Shown: positions 24,546-37,299, counted from the first letter of the stretch. The stretch is 64,000 nt of DNA from Hyparrhenia diplandra (GCA_015847255.1 JADLZK010013162.1:124001-188000); one strand, 5' to 3'. Notes: a model not told the origin generated them from the sequence alone. Translations and numbers: made by a program.

Positions 24546-25305
24546 CAGTGACAGATCTATAGGGTATGCCAGGTATGCATCGACATACCCTGCATAACTT
24601 GTATGTATTTGTATGTAGGTAATAAAAAATTAGTCCAACAATGCAGTTGTCGGCTACTATATGCAACCTCGACGACCTTTCGAGGTGGGGGAGGGGCTAT
24701 ACTTGATGCGACCACATATCAATTGGGTGTTCTAATGAGGGTTCTCGCCGCATCTTGCCTTGCGGCGTCTTGGCTTCTAGCCATTCGCAATCGTATCGTG
24801 GTGGCCTCCCTTCATTGATGGGAAAAATGCCTATCAGTTACCGTCCAGCCTTGTGGGTTTGTGGCCTCGTGATCTCGTTCAATCATCGATCGAAAGACAT
24901 TGTGGCCTTGTCGGGTATTGAAGATTCGGAGACATCAACGACTCCACAATTAAATCTTACCTGCAGTCTCAAATTGATAATTTTGCACGATTGTTTAGGC
25001 CATCGAGATGAGGTTCAACCTTCGCTCTCTACTCTTTTTAGTCCTATTAGTTTTCATTGTTAATATCATTGAGTTCTATCTCTAGAGTGTGAACAACATA
25101 TTGTTTTAACTATTTATATTGTCATTTACAGATAGTTTCAATTAAATGAGCTGAAGACTTCTTGCATTATTTAGTATATACATATCGAATTTTATGTTAT
25201 AATTTTTATAATTCTTACCGAATTGGCAAATGGTTTTACCAAATTGTATATGAAAAATTTTAGCCGGCATACCCGACCTTGAGTAAAAATCTAGATCTGC
25301 CACTG
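24546..25305. mobile_element. Non-autonomous hAT-type transposon
   Basis: Inverted ends CAGTGACAGATCTA (left) and TAGATCTGCCACTG (right) carry the CAGTG tip common in plant hAT elements. They are flanked by an 8 bp duplication with one mismatch, TTTGTGAC at 24538-24545 and TTTGTAAC at 25306-25313. The ends continue with GGTATGCC and its near complement GGCATACC. The 760 bp interior has no transposase, so it depends on a partner element. Confidence 0.75.
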
Positions 25306-25313
25306 TTTGTAAC

Positions 25314-27048
25314 CACCACTATAATGCCAGAGTTGCTAATCTCAAGCATGCTACCCCATGCCACTTCTATCTTGATATTGGTCATGTGTAGTCTTCTGCA
25401 TGCGTGACCAGCTTCTCAAACAGAAACCACTTACACAGCTTGCCAGTATCTCACGCGCGCATAAGCATTGGAGAGAATCAACGGTCCAGATGCATATGAT
25501 ATATCAAAATCATTGTACGTTTTTGTGATTTTTGAATCTCGTTCTTCGACACAAATTTGTCCATTTTCCCTACGTACGTTGACACAATACTATAGTGATG
25601 CTACTCGCGCGCTATTCAGGAACACAACGATTAAAGAATCGAGACGTTAAGCTTAAAGTGTGAGGACACGTTCAGATGGCGATTTGTAGAGCGGTGAATG
25701 GATTTAAAGGGGTTAGGTTTTATGATTTTTCATGTCTCTGTGCATGATAATTAAGTATAATTTTTATACGTGACTCAAATATTGATTGCACGTGCTTGTC
25801 CATCTGGCCTGCAGCAGCCAGCAGCCTGTCGAGGCAACAAATCAGAGGCCGTTCGTAGCAGCACTGATAGGTCGCTTTCGCCTTTACGCCCTGCATCTGC
25901 ATGCGGTCAGGTCAAAGAAAAGCCCGTGTACAATGCATGCATGCCCATCCTTCTTCTGCCTCTGCACTTCTTCTGCCCTTAATTCTCTATCAAACTTTCG
26001 TCTTCTTCGATCGACTCCTGGGTTCAGACGTTCAGTAGTCATATGAGCATGCATGTTTGTATGTTAGACGGTGTGTCGTGGTCGAGCATTATGCCTATAT
26101 GTGCAACATTGGCTAACTAAATTAATACCAGCATTGAAGATTGGAAGTTGATGAGTAGTGTACGTATAATACTTTTAAGCTATATGAACGCCGGTGACCA
26201 AAACATGTCAGCGCACTTTGAACTGATCAAAGATGTACATGCTCATAATTCAGAAGCTTATGGGCAATTCAGATGGAATCTCGCATTATTGCCTACGTTA
26301 ACTAGTACTCCCTCTATCCAAAAAGAATTCAATTTTAGCAGTACAGTGTCACGTATATATTTTTTATTTTGATCGATTATAGATAAAAAAAACTATCACT
26401 ATTTATAACATCGAATAGATACTATTAGATTAACTACTATTATCTATTTGAAACTTGGTTAAATGTAAACTACTTTTGCTAGCAAGCAACCAATATTTGC
26501 ATTATATCGAGGAGTAGTATAGTACGGTAGTACACCCTCTTCAACTTTAACCACCTCTATATGTGAAAAAAATATTACTATTTTGTATATTAAATAAGTA
26601 TCATTAGATTATTACAAAATATATTTTTATATACAAAAGTATTTAGAGATATAGATGTTGATATTTTTATATAAATATAATAAAAATATATCAACTTAAG
26701 AAAGTTTAGCCAATCTGAAATCTAGAAATAAATTTTCTTTTTAGAACGGGAGTAGTAATAATTGATTCATGCGATGTCCTATATGCTCCTGTATGCATAC
26801 CAATTGATGGGATGTGCTAGGTAACAGTACAGTACTGCGAGACAGCAGTAAAGGTGTCTTGGCTCGTCAGCACACACTGATCACTACTCTGATACAAGTG
26901 AAGTTTTAGTTCCTTCTTGGTGGCTTGATGGCCATTTCGTTTTTCATTTTTTTTTTCCAAACTTGCAGCTTTATGCTTTCTTGATGAAGCTAGCCAGGAG
27001 GGGGAGGCTCCACCTAACCTATATATGTATATACCTTATAATCATATA
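25314..27048. other. Intergenic, AT-rich, with decayed MITE ends
   Basis: No gene is supported. ACTCCCTCTATCC at about 26307 and GAACGGGAGTAGTA near 26743-26756 look like opposite ends of one or two decayed Stowaway-type MITEs. The internal sequence is too eroded to pair with confidence. Confidence 0.35.
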
Positions 27049-27309
27049 CTCCCTCCGGGATGGTATTAGAAGTCGTTTAGGACAAACAACACGGTCTCCA
27101 AAACACAACTTTGACCTCTTATTAGTATAAAAATATTTATGGAGATGTGATATATGTATACTTTTATCAAAGTATTTTTCAAGACAAATCTACTCATATA
27201 ATTTTTACATTTACAAACTCAACAACCTAAAAGTTATTGATGATTTATATTCTCGATGTTTGACCCAAACCTTGTCCAAAACGACTTCTAATACCATCCC
27301 AGGAGAGAG
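27049..27309. mobile_element. Stowaway-like MITE, copy 2
   Basis: Ends CTCCCTCCGGGATGGTATTAG and CTAATACCATCCCAGGAGAGAG are inverted complements with small differences, and TA flanks both sides (27047-27048 and 27310-27311). The interior matches the 10389-10660 element, for example GACAAATCTACTCATATAAT and AAAAGTTATTGATGATTTAT. Confidence 0.8.
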
Positions 27310-27324
27310 TATATATCTCACTAA

Positions 27325-27611
27325 GAGCACTCACAAATGCAGACTCTACCATAGTTTTTATCCTCATTTATTACCCCTCTATTTATTGTTTTTTGATGAT
27401 GTGGTATTTGTATTTATTGAAGAGAGAGAGGAAAAACACAAGAAACCAAGTCTAACTAAGAAACCAAGTCTTCACACAAACCAAGACAATCTGTGAGAGT
27501 GATAAGTGGACCATGTGACATCATGATAGAAAATTGCATTGTGGAAGTTAGTTTCTTGACACAATGTCCAAAATTATAGAACCATGATAGTTTCTAGCAT
27601 TGTGAGTGCCC
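27325..27611. mobile_element. Tourist-like MITE with GAGCACTCACAA ends
   Basis: Left end GAGCACTCACAAATGCAG and right end CATTGTGAGTGCCC are inverted copies, flanked by TAA at 27322-27324 and 27612-27614. It starts 16 bases after the preceding MITE. The interior includes an A/G-rich stretch and no gene. Confidence 0.65.
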
Positions 27612-28065
27612 TAATGACATTCTAATTTTTCGTATTCAAGTTGTACACCATAATAGTGCACTAGCACATTTAATTATCACAACTCATTAGCACATGCATT
27701 TATGATATCCATGTCCATGAGACAAATCATTGAGAAACTTGTATTTAGTTATCCACATCAGTGTTCCACATCATCCACCAACATTAATTTATAATAGTAG
27801 TTTATCTCATTATATAAGTAATTATATGTAGCCCAATTTTATTATAAATCTGTAATTCCCACAATAACGCGTGGGGTATGCTTATAGTTTAAATTAAGCT
27901 AAGGGCAAAGAAAGAAAAGAGAAGAATAATAGAAAGAGAGAGGGGAAATGGGAATAAGAAAAAGAATTCAAAACTAGAGCAAGAGAAAATAAAAGGAGGT
28001 TTTCCTCCCATCCCCATCCCCACACGTGGAGAATTTTTATCCTTGTTGGGAACCCGTCCCCTTTA

Positions 28066-28247
28066 GGCCTTGTTTGGATGTAGTCGTATTCGTATGAATC
28101 CACATTTGTCGGGGGGAGGATTTGACTGAAGTTTGAATTAAATTACACTTCAATCCACCTCAACACATGTGGATTAGTCTCAATACCACTACATCCAAAC
28201 ATCCAAACAAGACCTTTTTTTTTTTAGATTTACATCCAAACAAGACC
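28066..28247. mobile_element. Small Tourist-like MITE with GGCCTTGTTTGGATGTA ends
   Basis: Left GGCCTTGTTTGGATGTA and right TACATCCAAACAAGACC are inverted complements with one mismatch, flanked by TTA at 28063-28065 and 28248-28250. A second internal copy of the end (CATCCAAACAAGACC near 28200-28214) suggests slippage or a partial terminal duplication. Confidence 0.7.
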
Positions 28248-28666
28248 TTACAAGATACAAAGAGCAAAATAAACTTTATGGTGTTAAATCATATAAATTG
28301 AAGCGATAAGGTGAAGAAGTAAGGTTTCATGTTACGAGAAGCATTACTTTGGGATTTTGTTTCCTAGAGCTTTTATGGTAGGATTCTTAACATGATACAA
28401 GGACCTAATTTAGGTTGTATTTAGTTGAGGGGTGGGGCGAGGGGCGATCTTAGATATCTTACTTCATCATGGTGTTTGGTTGAGAGATAGGTAGTATGGA
28501 ACCGCTCCCAAGAGAGAATATTATCTCAATATGTTGTCCCTCCAAATATGAGGTATGACTCGTATGAGCTTATCCCCTTGTCACGCGTCATTATATCTTT
28601 CATTCGTGTGCTTCTTCTAGTTTCCTTCTCTCGTTGTCGCGCGCTCATCGGAGAAGATAAGGGGCA

Positions 28667-30174
28667 TGTTGATGCTCACTAACTCATATTTTTATGCATC
28701 AACAATTCATGGAAAAGGACTAAAATATAATTAGATAACCTTATTAGGGGATTCTACTAATGATTTCTATGAGTTTTGGTAAAGTTGTGATTTCTGAGGG
28801 ACTTACGTAAAAATGGCCGAAATGGCGTGGCATACGGCCCGGCGTAACGCAACGCAATCCAACTCGAAACAAGTCTAGAAGGCTCCGGATTCTTTGCCGA
28901 CGTGAACGAAACTTGGCAATCGAAGAAAACATCATCTAGAAGACTCCGGAAGCCACGACGCATCGCGGGACCCAGTGGGATCCACTTCGGGGCGATCGCC
29001 CAAATATCGGGCCGATCGGCCCGCCTTGGTGGCCAAGTCACCCCCTCGTCTCCGGAACCTTCCTCCACCGCCTCTAAGACGCAATCTAATCCGGTCGTTT
29101 ATGGTCGGTTTGATCCGATGGCGTCGGTGGGAGCACGAGATTAGTACCACATCGCTTCGGTTTGAAGAGACATAAGAAGACCCATATATAAACAGCCCCC
29201 CGGACCCCCGTCTCATCATCAACTGACCAAGCCTCAAGTCATCATCAAGAAGGAGATCAAGAAGAAGCCAAGACAGGAGTAGAAGAGGAGACACCAAGAG
29301 ATAGGATAGCTAATTCATAGCTCTAATCTAGAGCCTAGTTTAGATAGAAAGTCGAGTTTAGAGAAGAGAGAGTGTATGCTCCGGTTACGGATCGATATAG
29401 TTACACTATGGATCAATATAATTATTGTTCTCATACACCTTTGTGCTATTTCATTATTATGCATGCAATTAGTCTACTTACACTTTATTCTAGTCATAGC
29501 ATATTTGATATGTTCATTATTCATGGTAATTCAAAGCACTTATTCGTAGAGCTCCTAGTATATTACAGCTGTGTGCTAGGTAGTAGAGAGTATGTAAGCA
29601 TGGTGCTTAGATATAATTTACTTGCGGATTCACCTTATATGCCGGGTCGTGTGGTAGATCGTAGTGGTGACAAAGCACTATTGAGTCCTTTGCAATCCAT
29701 CCCCGTGTATAAGACTAGTCGATAATGGTTCTTGGGATTATCTTGTTTCGTTCCCGATTTTCTTAAGTAATCTTGGGTGCACATTCTTATTTATGGTTTT
29801 GATATATATATGATCTTATGCTATGCCTGTCTAAACATTTTGTAGATTCTTTGTATGCTACCTAAGAACTGTCCCTTTATCATAAATCCAATCCTAATCT
29901 TACTAGGAATTAATCTTATGCTATGCTCACCACGTGCACCTCTACCTCTCATATGCCTTATCATTATTATCTATTATTGGCTTACCCCTGTTTAAGTAAA
30001 TGCTAAACCACCAAATCTCATTAGTCTTCTATCTTTGTCTTTAATCAAATGAATTGTTTATCTTGTCTTCCTCGTGGATTCGATATTTAAAACCCTCCCC
30101 GGGTGAAATGCTCCTTTGGACATCCGTGCGGCGCTTGCGGATCTTATTCTCTCGTAAGCTAACAAATACCAACA
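28667..30174 (+). repeat. 5' LTR
   Basis: TG...CA bounded. A TATATAA at about 29184-29190 inside ACCCATATATAAACAGCC is the likely U3 promoter. It is near-identical to the 3' LTR over its whole length. The differences I can see are largely one- to three-base indels, for example ACAGCTGTGTGC versus ATTTTGTGTGC near 29565. Confidence 0.85.
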
Positions 30175-33100
30175 AGCATTTTCGCGCCGTTCTTAGGGGA
30201 AGATTTTTTTTGATAGTTGCTCTTTTTGATTATTGATAGATGAATACTAAGTGTGGATTTGCTACTTAGCACCTCTGCTAAAACGAATTACCCGTGTATT
30301 GTCTATTAGTCTATCTTATGCGGGGTAATTGATTAATATTTCCGAAGCGACCTACGGTAAGAGAATCCATTGTACCTGAACTTCATGAACCATTAAACAT
30401 TGGAACCCTGCCCAAGTCGACGTCACAAGAATTCAAGTGACGAATAAAGAAGTTGCACAACTCACAAATTCTATTTGTGAGTAAAGGTAAGTATGATCGA
30501 ACGTGAGAAGGTTTTTAAACTTTTTTGAATAATTATATTAGTCTCACCATGATCATACCCCTTCATCTCTATAAAACTTTTATGCTACCTCATTTTACTA
30601 TAGTATGCTTAAGTTTTGAAATATCTTCATACACCTTAGACATGATGCTTAGTTTAATTTCATGGCTCAAGTTAAACATGGTGTTTAGTTTGATTCCTGA
30701 AACCGCAAGGTGTGTTGTTTTTATTTCTAAAGGTTTTTAAAATTAAACGTGGTGTTTAGATTAAATTGCCTTCTTAAATTGAGTTGGACATTATGTCTAG
30801 GTTGATTTTTGGACTGATAGTATACTTTAGTAGATTCGGTTATCTTTGTTAGACTAACCCCCTGAGAAAAATTATCAAATCCAATTTGGGAAAAGAAATT
30901 AGCTTACGCAAGGTATGTGACAAACTCCAACAACTCTGCGCAAAAGAAGACTCAACTCACTCCTTATGAGAGGACAAACTGTAAGTGCCTAAATACTCAA
31001 TTTGTCTTTTGTCGCAAATTACCTTTGCCTTAGCCACGCTTTAAGTGCAACCGCTTCATAATAATAATAATAAAACAAAAACAAATATATATAATCGTGC
31101 TAAGTTTTTAAAAGAACCATCATTATGTTAGCACAAATAAATCATATGGACAATACCCCTTTTTTCAATATCATTGCTATCCTTCGGGTATATGTCCACT
31201 AATGCATTGGAGGAAAAACCCGTGGTGGCCACGTTCATGGACCTACCTCACTACCACTTCCACTACAAAACAGGAGGAGTACCAAGCCAGGAGGCTGATG
31301 AGAAGAAGGATCAACGTCAACTTACATCATCTTGCTTGCTCTCATCACCCACACAAGAAATACACCGGTAGGAACGCACTCCAATCAATGACGGGCCAAT
31401 ACAAAGAGAAGTCACAATAATGCCCCCACGAGACCATGGAGGACAAGGATGTCACCAATGCGGTTTCTCCCTTGATCATCAAGGCGACGAGTGTGCTACA
31501 CACCATCAAGAAGAACACTCCACACCACGTCGTTAGAAGACAAAGCTAATCAAGGAGGGACTCCAAGTTTACATCTCAAACGAACATCCTTTCGTCAACC
31601 AGAAGTAAAGGAAGATGAAGAAGAATTGACAAAGGAGGATCAATTGGCTGTCGGCATCCTCATCCCTCGGGCCGATTAAAAGAAGAAGAAAAGAAAATGG
31701 ATTGGTACAAGGGAGAGGGCGAACACAATAAGATTCCATCAAAGACCGACGGTCATAACACACTCAAGGAGATGATGAGCAGTCAACCCCGACTTTAAGC
31801 GCCCGAATGACCGCGAGTTTGAGCTTGGGGAGGAAGACTAATTCCGCTAGAAGATGATCCGACAAGGCTCTCCCTCCTCTCAGACTCTCACCGTTCCGAC
31901 ACAGAAAAATGAAGAGAGGACAAGACACTCAACTACCTACGAGAGAACCACCATGAGGTGTTACAATCTTTGCCATGATTCTACAATAAAGGTAACATCT
32001 TAAGGTAAGTGTCCTAATCAATAAAGCTTTTTACTCTAATCATGGCATGCTTACTAAGGAGTTAAATATGTTAGCTCACAACTTTACTTAGATTAATCGA
32101 ATAGCTCAACATGTTAGCTCTTAGTTGTTCTTACCCCTCAATCTCTCTAGTTTTCTCTACTTTAGTTTGCGATGTTATAAATGCCACATTCATACCCGTC
32201 GATGCCCGGTCTTATCACCTTTGTCACAAATAGATGAAACACATTATGCTACCATGGTTATATGTGCTCAAGGTTAGAGTAGAATGAATACAATTTTGGT
32301 TCTGTTGGTGTTTTCCCACCCCGTGAGCCCATACACTTGATCTCTACCTTGACTTTGTGAGCGAGGAGGACACACTTTGCGCCGATTAATGTCCCGCCTA
32401 CTACATGCACAATAAGCAAGGAACATGGGTGATGCCATCCTCGGGATCACAACCCCAAGAGACGCAACTTCAAGATCGGGCGAAGCACCCAAGAAGCAAG
32501 CCTAAGAAGAACAAGACGCGGAGAAATCACAAGTTGGATACTGGAGTGACGGACAAGGAAGACATTAATAAGATTTAAGAAAAGTCCACCCAGCTCCCAC
32601 CAACCAAGCACGCCGAACCGGCCACTCCGAAAGGTCTCCACCGAAGAAACAAGCTTGGAGGAAGAAAGAAGACACACCTACCAAGGGAGACAACAAGAGT
32701 ACACCTTTGGAAGACCTACCACCACCCGCATCAGCGATTGATCGGACACCGTCGGCTACCTCATCTATGCCATTCATCGAGATCATCAAAGGTACCGCAC
32801 TGAACCACCGACATCGACGAGATTCCATAGATGACAACACGCCGCAAGAGTAAGTACTTTCGAAACTCGCCGAGAGGTAACTTCGGTATTTATACGCATA
32901 TTTAAATTTTCTCGCATAGCATATTTCAATTAGCATGTTTCCCTTTAAGCATATTTACTTTTCTAAAAACCTGCATTAGAAAATCACAAAATTATGTTTC
33001 TTTGCATTTGCATTAGTTCCTTAAAAGCCCCATGCAAGCACCCCTTCTTTGTGGTGGCATAAAAATAAAAATACAAAAATATTGCACTCATATGTTTTTA

Positions 33101-34670
33101 CATTAGCATCCCTATTGCATAGAAAAATTCTCAAAAATATGTGGGCACATGAAGGTCCACACGTTTTTCTAAAAATCCAAAAGAAGTGAGCACATGAAGG
33201 CTCACAACATAATCCTAGAATTTGTTCCTTCGGGTATGTGCGAAATTAATATTTGCAGGGAGAACATTTAAGGAAAAACCCGAAATGAACAAGTTCCAAG
33301 GACGAATAAAAAGACTACTTCAAGATCCGGCTTGGGGAGAGCACCCTCGTTATTACGATAAGTATTATCCTATCTATTTTAAATATTAGCTAGTTAGTAT
33401 ATTTGCTTAGAGTAATGAGTCTTAAATAAAAGTATTAGCGTTAAGAGTCCAATAAATATTAGAAGCTTATGAGTTAGCTCTCTTTTCTTTAATTATGACC
33501 TTGATGACATATGCTTGGAAATGATGAATAGTTGCTCTACCTTAATTCCTCTTAAAAGTACTTACACTTTGGACTTAGATTCTCCCAAAGCTTTAAATGC
33601 TTAATTTGCTCTAAACCCAACACTGTGGGAAGCACATGCTTAATCTAAGTCTTAGCATTGAAAGATAAAAGTGCATGAAAAGTTGAGCTACTGTTTATCA
33701 TATTCTTAGAGATACTTGATCCCCGGTTTTTATCTTTGAAAATTATAAAATTACATGATGAGTTCCTTAGCTATGGCCCTTAAGAGTTCGTCATCAAGAT
33801 CATCCCACTCCACTAAATACGCTTCTAACCGAAATACGCATCCCCATACTCCATCAAGCCACTAGCCATATTATAAAAATAAATTCTAGCAATTTTGGAT
33901 ATGTCTCTCTCAACGTTTTTATGCCAATTAGATTCTCGGGCTACATTCGAAAAAAAAAAAAAAGAAAAAGAAAGGAAAGAAAAGAAAAATAAATATTTGA
34001 GAGAAAAGTGAGACAAGAGAGGGAGAGTAACGGACAAAAAGTCATACTAGGCGAGAAGGGCCTACCTCCCTAAATAATAAAAATATATTTAGAGATGAAT
34101 AATGGACACGTGTCCGAGGGGGTGAGTAGGGCCCACATCTCTAAGGAGAGAGAAAAATGGACAAAGTAGGGGCAAAGCCCACCTCTCCAAGAATGGACAG
34201 CCAGTCTTAGCAATTTTTAGAAAGAGAGATATAGTCCAAGATGCTTGAAAAAAAAAAAATATACTAGAAAAGGCTAAGGCTATTTACTACCTTTCATCCT
34301 CATCCATTCGCCACTATCATCCCACTATGTATATTCCACCACATGTAACTCCACTAAATACCATCTACTTAAGAGGGTCATACATAGGATCTCTCGAAGT
34401 TTTCTTTTGAAAAATATTGCAAAACCCCGAGGATGATAGTTGATCAAAGAGTTTGAGACATGGTACTTAACTTGATTGTTTTATCTTGCTTATGATTTCG
34501 TGAAAAGGCTACGCCCCATGGTAAACAGGCATGAGAGAGCAATCGGTTAAGAGGAGAATTTATTTTCGATAAACACAAGATTTCGAGGTATGAAAGCGTA
34601 GTAGCAACTCCCGATCCTACTATAGCATATAGCTTTGCTAGGGACTAGCAAAGGGTAAGCTTGGGGAGTT
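30175..34670 (+). other. Internal region of the LARD element, no coding potential recognised
   Basis: It contains PBS-like sequence at its start and AT-rich DNA. The AAGACTCAACTC/AAGAAGGATC-type purine-rich segment at 30900-32900 may derive from an old gag-side leader. An A-run lies at 33948-33964, and the PPT is next to 34670. The frames here are short and lack retroelement motifs. Confidence 0.6.
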
Positions 34671-36174
34671 TGTTGATGCTCACTAACTCATATTTTTATG
34701 CATCAACAATTCATGGAAAAGGACTAAAATATAATTAGATAACCTTATTAGGGGATTCTACTAATGATTTCCATGAGTTTTGGTAAAGTTGTGATTTCTG
34801 AGGACTTAAGAAAAAAATGTGCGAGAAATGACGTGGCATACGACCGACGTAACGCAACGCAATCCAACTCAAACAAGTCTAGAAGGCTCCGGACACGCCG
34901 ACGTGAACGAAACTTGGCACCGAAGAAAACATCATCTAGAAGACTCCGAAGCCCACGACGATCGCGGGACCCGTGAGTGGGATCCACTGCGGGCCGATCG
35001 CCCAAATATCGGGCCGATCGGCCCGCCTTGGTGGCCAAGTCACCCTCGTCTCCGGAACCTTCCTCCACCGCCTCTAAGACGCAATCTAATCCGGTCGTTT
35101 ATGGTCGGTTTGATCCGATGGCGTCGGTGGGAGCACGAGATTAGTACCACATCGCTTCTTGGTTTGAAGAGACATAAGAAGACCCATATATAAACAGCCC
35201 TGCACCCCCTCGTCTCATCATCAATCTGATCCAAGCCTCAAGTCATCATCAAGAAGGAGATCAAGAAGAAGCCAAGACAGAGTAGAAGAGGAGACACCAA
35301 GAGATAGGATAGCTAATTCATAGCTCTAATCTAGAGCCTAGTTTAGATAGAAAGTCGAGTTTAGAGAAGAGAGAGTGTATGCTCAGGTTCGGATCGATAA
35401 GTTACACTATGGATCAATATAATTATTGTTCTCATACACCTTTGTGCTATTTCATTATTATGCATGCAATTAGTCTACTTACACTTTATTCTAGTCATAG
35501 CATATTTGATATGTTCATTATTCATGGTAATTCAAAGCACTTATTCGTAGAGCTCCTAGTATATTATTTTGTGTGCTAGGTAGTAGAGAGTATGTAAGCA
35601 TGGTGCTTAGATATAATTTACTTGCGGATTCACCTTATATGCGGGTCGTGTGGTAGATCGTAGTGGTGACAAAGACTATTGAGTCCTTTGCAATCCATCC
35701 CCCGTGTATAAGACTAGTCGATAATGGTTCTTGGGATTATCTTGTTTCGTTCCTCGATTTTCTTAAGTAATCTTCGGGTGCACATTCTTATTTATGGTTT
35801 TGATATATATATGATCTTATGCTATACTGCCTAAACATTTTGTAGATTCTTTGTATGCTACCTAAGAACTGCCCCTTTGTCATAAATCCAATCCTAATCT
35901 TACTAGGAATTAATCTTATGCTATGCTCACCACGTGCACCTCTAATTGCTCTCATATGCCTTATCATTATTATCTATTATTGGCTTACCCTTTGTTTAAG
36001 TAAATGCTAAACCACCAAATCTCATTAGTCTTCTATCTTTGTCTTTAATCAAATGAATTGTTTATCTTGTCTTCCTCGTGGATTCGATATTTAAAACCCT
36101 CCCGGGTGAAATGCTCACTGGACATCCGCAGGCGCTTGCGGATCTTATTCTCTGTAAGCTAACAAATACCAACA
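34671..36174 (+). repeat. 3' LTR
   Basis: Direct repeat of the 5' LTR, with the same TGTTGATGCT start, the CCCATATATAAACAGCC promoter motif near 35184, and the CCAACA end. It is followed at once by GGGGGCAT and the CACTA element. Confidence 0.85.
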
Positions 36175-36386
36175 GGGGGCATCACTACACCACAACATCG
36201 AATCACCAATGTAACATCCGACGCTAAAAATCTTTATTGATGGATGGTCCGATTTGAAGCCCGCTTAGAGAGACGTTCGATGCGAAATCCTATTTTAACA
36301 ATATACTATCGACGCTAAACCTTGCGCCCCTCCGTCTCGACCCTAAAGCCCACGCAGCGTCTCTCTTAATCCGACGCCAAAAATAT

Positions 36387-36980
36387 ATGGGCCGCGGAAA
36401 TTTTGGCCCCGCCCGTGAAAATTCTCGACCTCGCCGCGCCCGCGGCGATGGAAATGAAACCCTAGGTCCCAAATCCCCCGACCACCCTCTCTCTATCTCC
36501 CCACTCGCCGGATCTCGTCTAACTTGCGCCGCCCGGTCTCACCGAATTCGCCCGCCGCCACCTATCCCCGCCATCCCGCCGCCGCCACCCATCCCTCATC
36601 ATCCCCCGCCGCCCATCCCCTACCCCGACGACGCCGGCCACCCTCACCCCGACACCCCTCATCTCTCCCACCCCGCCCACCGCGCCCATCTCCCACCCCG
36701 ACCCCATCAATCCCACACCCGACGGTGCCCATCCTCACACCAAGACGCGCCCAACGGAGGAAGCCCGACCATCCCCCGCTGCCCCGCCGAGAACGCGAGA
36801 GGAAGCCGCGGCGCCCCTCGTCCCCATTCGCCGTCGTCGCTTCGGTCGCCCTTCCAAGGTGAACCTTGCCCGACGGAGGAAGCCCGGCCCGCCCCTCGCG
36901 CGCCCCGCCGAGAACGAGACGGCAAAGAAGGGCCCTCGTCCCCGTGCCGCCGTCGTGGCCGAGGTCGGCACGCCCATTGA
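36387..36980 (+). other. GC-rich open frame inside the CACTA element, possible captured gene fragment
   Basis: A 197-codon frame rich in Pro, Arg and His in strongly C-rich DNA. Just upstream of the C-rich core is AAACCCTAGGTCCCAAATCC followed by CCTCTCTCTATCTCCCC, wording typical of grass 5' UTRs. The shift from AT-rich element DNA to GC-rich DNA is abrupt. Two nearby copies of a GACGGAGGAAGCCCG/AACGGAGGAAGCCCG segment (about 36752 and 36873) indicate internal duplication. I recognise no domain and doubt that it encodes a working protein. Confidence 0.4.
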
Positions 36981-37299
36981 AGGCGGACCGAGGAAACCGA
37001 TCGTGAGGTGAGATAAGTTTGCCCCCTCCACCCCCTTCTTCTTAGGTGGTGAACTTCGTGCATCTCTATTTGGTAGAATTCTCGCCGACGGTGAATTTAT
37101 ATTTTCTACTAGAGGTTTCGTCCTTGGGTGCGTAGGTCGGTCCGTAATGGCCGATCCGGCCCCAATCCCGATCCAATTGATTTGACAAAGTGAATCCAAT
37201 CCAATCCCAACCCACACTAATTTAACCGAACTCAACCCGATCCAAACCCATGTGCAAAGACAATCCTAACCCCACTCATGATCCATTTTTTTCTCATGT

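Larger units (their letters stand above)
28667..36174 (+). mobile_element. Large non-autonomous LTR retrotransposon (LARD type)
   Basis: Two direct repeats of about 1.5 kb (28667-30174 and 34671-36174), each starting TGTTGATGCTCACTAACTC and ending CTAACAAATACCAACA, bound a 4.5 kb interior. Just inside the 5' LTR, ATTTTCGCGCCGTTCTTAGG is a degraded form of the TGGCGCCGTT primer-binding site of grass gypsy-type elements. A purine-rich tract, AAGCTTGGGGAG, precedes the 3' LTR. The interior has only short ORFs and I see no gag, protease, reverse transcriptase, RNase H or integrase motif. It must therefore be mobilised in trans. The left flank GGGGCA and right flank GGGGGCA suggest a GGGCA-type target duplication. 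Orientation follows the PBS and PPT. Confidence 0.85.

Noticed and set aside
31174..31679. Short open frames in the LTR element interior as gag remnants
   Set aside because: They lack the zinc knuckle, protease or polymerase motifs and overlap in different frames.
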